The notes under the pieces were generated by a model, which ran no database searches, was not told the DNA's origin, and saw only the letters and a list, made by a program, of their open reading frames with translations. The position numbers and the translations under genes were made by a program. This document shows positions 7,001-9,506 of a stretch of DNA of 9,506 nt, piece by piece. How positions within the stretch are numbered: the stretch's first letter is position 1; each line of letters opens with the position of its first letter. Source of the DNA: Treponema sp. (lineage in GTDB: Bacteria; Spirochaetota; Spirochaetia; Treponematales; Breznakiellaceae); the NCBI GenBank assembly GCA_031275535.1, contig JAISOR010000156.1:1-9506 (forward strand), written 5' to 3'.

Positions 7001-7261
7001 CCCCTTGGAGGAGGTCGTGGTAATCTTTTCCAGTCCCGACACATTGGAAAGCCGGGCCTCCATGATCCGGGAAACGGAACGCTCCACCTCTTCGGGACCC
7101 GCTCCTTCATAGGTGGTCATCACCAGAATGTAGGGGATCTCTATTTCGGGATAGAGGTCGATGGGAAGATTGATAAAGGCGAAGACCCCCAAAAGTATTA
7201 AAAGGACAAATATGACAAATACGGTTGTCGGCCGGGAAACCGATATTTTCGCTAAACTCAT
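4046..7261 (-). CDS. RND-family efflux permease (HAE1/BesB type)
   Basis: Inner-membrane pump of a tripartite exporter, probably proton-driven and for drugs or other hydrophobic compounds. At 1071 aa it has the full family length. A first membrane helix (about 11-30) leads to a large periplasmic loop (about 31-340), a helix block (about 341-500), a second periplasmic loop (about 570-870) and a last helix block (about 873-1033). Motifs are FINLPIDLYPEIEIP (29-43), GMLVDNSIVILENIYRY (405-421) and RLRPILMTTLTTVLGLLP (975-992). At the proton-relay site Asp409 is kept, the second acidic residue of AcrB is Asn410, and the helix-10 Lys is Asn (VNN, 944-946), as is common in the SwrC-like branch. The charged tail (1035-1055) is cytoplasmic. 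The start is set by AAGGGG. Codons 247-250 hold a run of nine G. It lies 10 nt after the adaptor gene and overlaps the PII-like gene. Confidence 0.95.
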   Translation of the reverse strand: MSLAKISVSRPTTVFVIFVLLILLGVFAFINLPIDLYPEIEIPYILVMTTYEGAGPEEVERSVSRIMEARLSNVSGLEKITTTSSKGASMAILEFSYGTDLADAANSVRDNLEIAKRLIPDEADAPMIFRFDPSMMPIMGLMITGNRSPEELREIAEDNILPRIEQTPGVATASVMGGRSKIIRVEIPQNRLEAYGLTVTEIQQMLATQNAQVAAGSIKEGGLSYILTTMGEYSSLDELRSTVISYKGGGLVDGQTETPRTVRLRDIADIFEGFEEQESLVLVDGSPAVMMMVQKQSGKNSVQTAKDLRVRLERIAKEVPQDIKINEIFNSTDQIENSIDQVSSTAIQGAVLAIVILFIFLRSIKPTLIIGISIPVSLVITIMLMYFAGLTLNVMTLAGLALGVGMLVDNSIVILENIYRYREKGAKLTAAAFLGSQEMITAIVGSTLTTICVFAPLVMFKGLLEMVGELFSGLAFTVVISLSTSLFVAIALVPVLASHYLPLVTRKQKPLRGPLVPLDRVFERFFAALDNVYRKAVDRVLRHKAAVLIVLGGLFAGSLVMIPVIGWVFMPTEEADSVTINVTLPTGSALEETESVVRQLQAIAEREVQGYERIILNAGSSGMQAMFQGASTSSGNLRINLPDFKDRIDTAEEIKDKMRVHFNEFPGVTFAFAGGQRGSSSSPIDIIIRTDDLVKGKAIAEKIAAIIREKIPEATEPSVDLRDGLPQIELLIDRERLYALGLNTATVGNEIKAAVDGIVATKYKTGGNEYDVLLILAEADRNQLPKLDHIFINSSVAGGRVPLSNFASYKRGTGPITITRENQSRVIHVTAGTVSRAKINAVEDQLRAEVSAAIPYEDDVVIEYAGDNAEMMKYMIRFILIMAVAIFLVFGVMASLFESFKDPFIILFTIPLSVIGIVAIYFVTGTVFNILTAVGLLVLMGVIVNNGIVLVDYTNLLRKRGLSLHDACVEAAGNRLRPILMTTLTTVLGLLPMAFFPGEGSELVAPIGKTVLGGLSFGTLMTLFLMPTVYAIMNKRSDERRARAEARRERIAAGLSRKQAVAQVQTPGAGL

Positions 7262-7267
7262 GCCGTA

Positions 7268-7273
7268 CCCCTT
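7268..7273 (-). promoter_or_regulatory. Ribosome binding site of the permease gene
   Basis: On the minus strand AAGGGG lies 6 nt before the ATG at 7261. Its two A bases are the last bases of the adaptor stop codon TAA, so adaptor and permease translation are probably coupled. Confidence 0.75.
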
Positions 7274-8225
7274 AGTGGTCCGCGCTCAAGGGCGCTGTTC
7301 TTTCTATTACATTGATCCGGGCGCCGTCCTCAAGCAGGGTCTGGCCCCGGACAATAATTTCTTCGCCGGGAGAAAGGCCGTTCTGTATTTCCAGCACCCC
7401 GTCGATGAGTATTCCCGGAGTTACCGCCTTGCGCCGGGCTATCCTGAAGGCCGGGTCCGCCGGATCCGTTTCCGTGGTGAATACATAGTTCTCGCCAAAG
7501 CGTTCCACCATGGCGACGGCGGGAATTTTTACGATTCCCTCTTTCCGCTCGGTAATGATCCGTACCTTGGCGAACATCCCCGGTTTAAGCCTTAAACCGG
7601 GATTGTCCACGTTAACCCTAAGCTCCATGGTCCGGGAGACGGGATCCACCACGGGGCTTATCTCAGTAACGCTACCCCGGAAGGTTTCTCCGGGATAGGC
7701 GTCCAGGGTAATAACGCAGGGCAGGGTCATGTCTATCTTCGAGATGAACCGTTCCGCCACATAAAGTTTTATTTCCAGGGCATTGCCCTTTACGCTGCCG
7801 GCTATCCGCGCCAGGGGAACCGTCTGGGTTACGGTCATTCCCACCTGGGCGGGAAGGCTTACCACGGTCCCCGTGATGGGGGCCTTGGCGATGCCCGGTA
7901 CATAGGTCATGCCGGGTTTGCTGGGATCCACCGCCGCCACCGGGGCGTCTCTGGCTATCTGGCTGCCTATATCCACATAGAGCCGGGAAACTTTTCCCGC
8001 CACATCGGAGTAAACGTCCACGGTGGTCCCCGCCACGATGTCCCCGGACAGGGCCAGGTAGTCCCAGATCTGTCCCTGCACCGCGGTGCTGGTATTTACC
8101 GCAAAAACCGGAATGTCCGGGGACTTTGCGGCGTCGTCTTTTTTCCCGCCGAGCCAGTCGCAGCCCAGCGTCAGGATCGCAGTTCCCGTCAGGAGAACCG
8201 CTATGTATGGCCATTTTATTTTCAT
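7272..8225 (-). CDS. Membrane-fusion (periplasmic adaptor) lipoprotein without the coiled-coil hairpin
   Basis: Adaptor that links the RND permease to the outer-membrane channel. From ATG 8225 it has 317 aa. GGGAG 5 nt upstream and a clean signal peptide favour this start over the ATG at 8237. Hydrophobic residues 8-20 end in LTLGC (Cys22), so it is a lipoprotein held in the inner membrane. The lipoyl half-motifs VYSDVAGKVSRLYVDIGSQI (71-90) and APITGTVVSLPAQVGMTV (115-132) are joined by only about 15 residues (101-114). Typical adaptors place a long alpha-helical hairpin there. A beta-barrel domain (about 148-225, with VDPVSRTMELRV at 193-204 and LKPGMFAKV at 213-221) and a membrane-proximal domain follow. 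The same lack of hairpin is known for Borrelia BesA. The next gene, the permease, starts 10 nt on. Confidence 0.93.
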   Translation of the reverse strand: MKIKWPYIAVLLTGTAILTLGCDWLGGKKDDAAKSPDIPVFAVNTSTAVQGQIWDYLALSGDIVAGTTVDVYSDVAGKVSRLYVDIGSQIARDAPVAAVDPSKPGMTYVPGIAKAPITGTVVSLPAQVGMTVTQTVPLARIAGSVKGNALEIKLYVAERFISKIDMTLPCVITLDAYPGETFRGSVTEISPVVDPVSRTMELRVNVDNPGLRLKPGMFAKVRIITERKEGIVKIPAVAMVERFGENYVFTTETDPADPAFRIARRKAVTPGILIDGVLEIQNGLSPGEEIIVRGQTLLEDGARINVIERTAPLSADH

Positions 8226-8230
8226 CACAT

Positions 8231-8235
8231 CTCCC
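8231..8235 (-). promoter_or_regulatory. Ribosome binding site deciding the adaptor start
   Basis: GGGAG on the minus strand lies 5 nt before the ATG at 8225. It overlaps the alternative ATG at 8237, which itself has no purine-rich site upstream, so 8225 is the better start. Confidence 0.65.
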
Positions 8236-8237
8236 AT

Positions 8238-8406
8238 TATGTTTTATTCGCAGTGGGGTCTAATACCCCGCCCTTCAGGGCGGTTAGAATTGGCAACGCC
8301 AACGAAAAGTGGCAGTAGACCCCACAATTAAATAACTTCCTTACAGAACGAACCTCGTAAACGATGTAACGCTTACAAGATACCTCGCCCTTCAGGACGC
8401 GGAGGT
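8238..8406. mobile_element. Stacked-hairpin element inside the efflux operon, possibly an IS200/IS605-type remnant or MITE
   Basis: This gap between the outer-membrane protein and adaptor genes has no gene but dense structure. Two near-identical 20-bp direct repeats lie at 8263-8282 and 8380-8399, with 2 mismatches and the shared core cgcccttcagg. Each can fold into a hairpin with a TTCA loop: a perfect 6-bp stem at 8268-8283, and an interrupted stem with outer arms acctc/gaggt at 8382-8406. Hairpins of the cgccctt-agggcg kind are common at the ends of IS200/IS605-type elements and of derived MITEs, which is the basis of the call. No transposase remnant is visible. The right hairpin ends directly at the stop codon of the outer-membrane protein gene. 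No T run follows on either strand, so it is not a simple terminator. Confidence 0.45.
8253..8325. repeat. Long inverted repeat enclosing two hairpins
   Basis: The arms gtggggtcta (8253-8262) and tagaccccac (8316-8325) are perfect 10-bp complements. They enclose the hairpin 8268-8283 (ccgccc/gggcgg, loop ttca) and a second one at 8290-8302 (ttggc/gccaa, loop aac), so the RNA could fold as a three-way junction. A competing pair ggggt/acccc (8255-8259 with 8265-8269) uses bases of the outer stem and of the first hairpin, so two exclusive folds are possible. Confidence 0.8.
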
Positions 8407-9506
8407 TCATTTGGCGCCGAGGGTCCCAAAGGGAACCCCGATGGCATATTCAAGATCGATAAGGCCCGTAAGATAGTTGAAGTTTTGGGTCTGTACGGCG
8501 AACCGGGCCTTGCGCAGTTCCAGTTCCGCATTCTGCACTTCAAGGAATTCCCGCAGCCCCGCCCGGTAGGCTTCTTCGGTAAGCCTGTAGGTCCGCTCCG
8601 CCAGATCCTCCGTCAGTTTCTGGGCTTCCATGGTTATCCTGGTTTTCTCCAGGGAGAGGACCGTATTGTAAATCTCAACCTCCGTCGCCTGTACGGTTTG
8701 GGCAAGGTTGATAGCGGCGATCCGCTGCTGATCGGTCAGGTCCCTTACCCCCTGGGCATTGACGCTGAAGGGAATAAGGCTGTCCAGCTTAAATCTTAAC
8801 CCCAGGGTCAGGGAACCGGAATGGGTCCAATTGTTGTCGCCGGACCAGCTGTCCTTCCAGGGATCTCCGTCAAAGGCGGCGCCGGTATTCCAGCTTATGG
8901 AAAAATTCGGGGTATAGGTTGAAAGGATCTTGGCCCGCCGGGCGCTTTCCAGAACCAGCATCTGCTGCCGAAGTTCCTGAATCTCGGGCTTCTCCAAGGC
9001 GGCTTTGGAGATAAGCTCCTTAACATCCAGGGACACAAAATCGATCTGATCCGGGGCCTCGATAAATTCAAACCGGGTGTCGTAGGGAAGCCCCAGATTC
9101 ATGGCAAACTGGGCGGTGAGCACCCGTAAATTGTTTTCCGCCTCGTCGATGGCGGGTTTAAGGTTTTCCATATTGACCCGGGCCTGGAGCAGGGTCAGTT
9201 CCGGGACAAGGCCCGCCCGGTAGTTTGCCTGGGACATTTCTACCTGCCGCTGGGCGGTGGCGAGACTGTCCTTGAGGATATCAATGTTTTCCCGCTGCAG
9301 CAGAAGCTGGTAGTAGTATTTCCGTACATCCCTTTCAAGCTGGATCTTGGCCATTTCAAAGCTGATCAGCCCCGCCTGGTAGTTAAGCTTGAGGTTCCGC
9401 ATGTTTTCGAACATCGCCGCATTGATCTCCAGAGACAGGGTAACGGAACCGTCCATGCGCCACTGGGAAGGATCGGGATTGACGGCGCTTGCTTCGGTCT
9501 TTTTGT
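8407..9506 (-). CDS. TolC-family outer-membrane efflux protein, N-terminus outside the window
   Basis: Outer-membrane channel of the exporter. The frame runs open to the window edge (last whole codon at 9504), so the ATG at 9456 is internal; the visible part is about 366 residues. Counting from that ATG, it shows the long amphipathic helices and paired repeats of the family. YRAGLVPELTLLQARV (about 81-96) and YRAGLREFLEVQNAELELRK (about 298-317) are the equivalent helix turns of the two halves, each with the usual Y-x-x-G-L motif. An aromatic, Gly/Trp-rich strand region (about 181-225) should be part of the outer-membrane barrel. The protein ends in GTLGAK with no extended tail. It is the first pump gene in the transcript seen here, and the order channel-adaptor-permease matches Borrelia besCAB. 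Confidence 0.93.
   Translation of the reverse strand, partial: KKTEASAVNPDPSQWRMDGSVTLSLEINAAMFENMRNLKLNYQAGLISFEMAKIQLERDVRKYYYQLLLQRENIDILKDSLATAQRQVEMSQANYRAGLVPELTLLQARVNMENLKPAIDEAENNLRVLTAQFAMNLGLPYDTRFEFIEAPDQIDFVSLDVKELISKAALEKPEIQELRQQMLVLESARRAKILSTYTPNFSISWNTGAAFDGDPWKDSWSGDNNWTHSGSLTLGLRFKLDSLIPFSVNAQGVRDLTDQQRIAAINLAQTVQATEVEIYNTVLSLEKTRITMEAQKLTEDLAERTYRLTEEAYRAGLREFLEVQNAELELRKARFAVQTQNFNYLTGLIDLEYAIGVPFGTLGAK

Noticed and set aside
8238..8406. Intrinsic terminator splitting the channel gene from the adaptor gene
   Set aside because: The hairpins are strong, but no T run follows any of them on the transcribed strand, so termination is not supported.

Overview
The window looks like chromosomal DNA of a spirochaete, most likely a GC-rich Treponema-type organism. 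This rests on protein architecture, not on a database match. The pointers are a cyclophilin-FKBP fusion lipoprotein (a domain order reported for Treponema), several lipoproteins with relaxed lipoboxes, a PilZ protein, and an RND efflux operon. The operon's gene order and hairpin-less adaptor resemble Borrelia BesCAB. The species cannot be fixed from the sequence alone.

Left part (1-573): the end of a probable transposase gene runs into a 34-bp tandem repeat of 2.6 copies that looks like an insertion-sequence end. After a short linker comes a regular array of seven 37-bp repeats, each carrying a dyad. It stops 18 bp before the next start codon, so it fills the promoter region of the following gene.

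Middle (574-3743): a secreted or lipid-anchored dual peptidyl-prolyl isomerase (+) converges with an ApbE-type FAD:protein FMN transferase lipoprotein (-). The apbE gene is divergent from a PilZ/receiver-like protein (+), with only 24 bp between their start codons. A hairpin terminator and GC-rich inverted repeats fill the 194-bp gap after the PilZ gene.

Right part (3744-9506): a minus-strand operon for a tripartite efflux pump. In transcription order it holds a TolC-like outer-membrane protein (start outside the window), a membrane-fusion lipoprotein, an RND permease, and a small PII-like protein coupled to the permease by an ATGA overlap. A 168-bp block of stacked hairpins and direct repeats sits between the outer-membrane protein and the adaptor genes, inside the operon. 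The three pump proteins should form one envelope-spanning exporter. The PII-like protein is the likely regulatory or accessory subunit, but its role is inferred from position only.

The points most worth following are the PII-like protein coupled to the pump, the 37-bp repeat array, the intra-operon hairpin element, a 9-bp poly-G tract inside the permease gene, and the hairpin-less adaptor.
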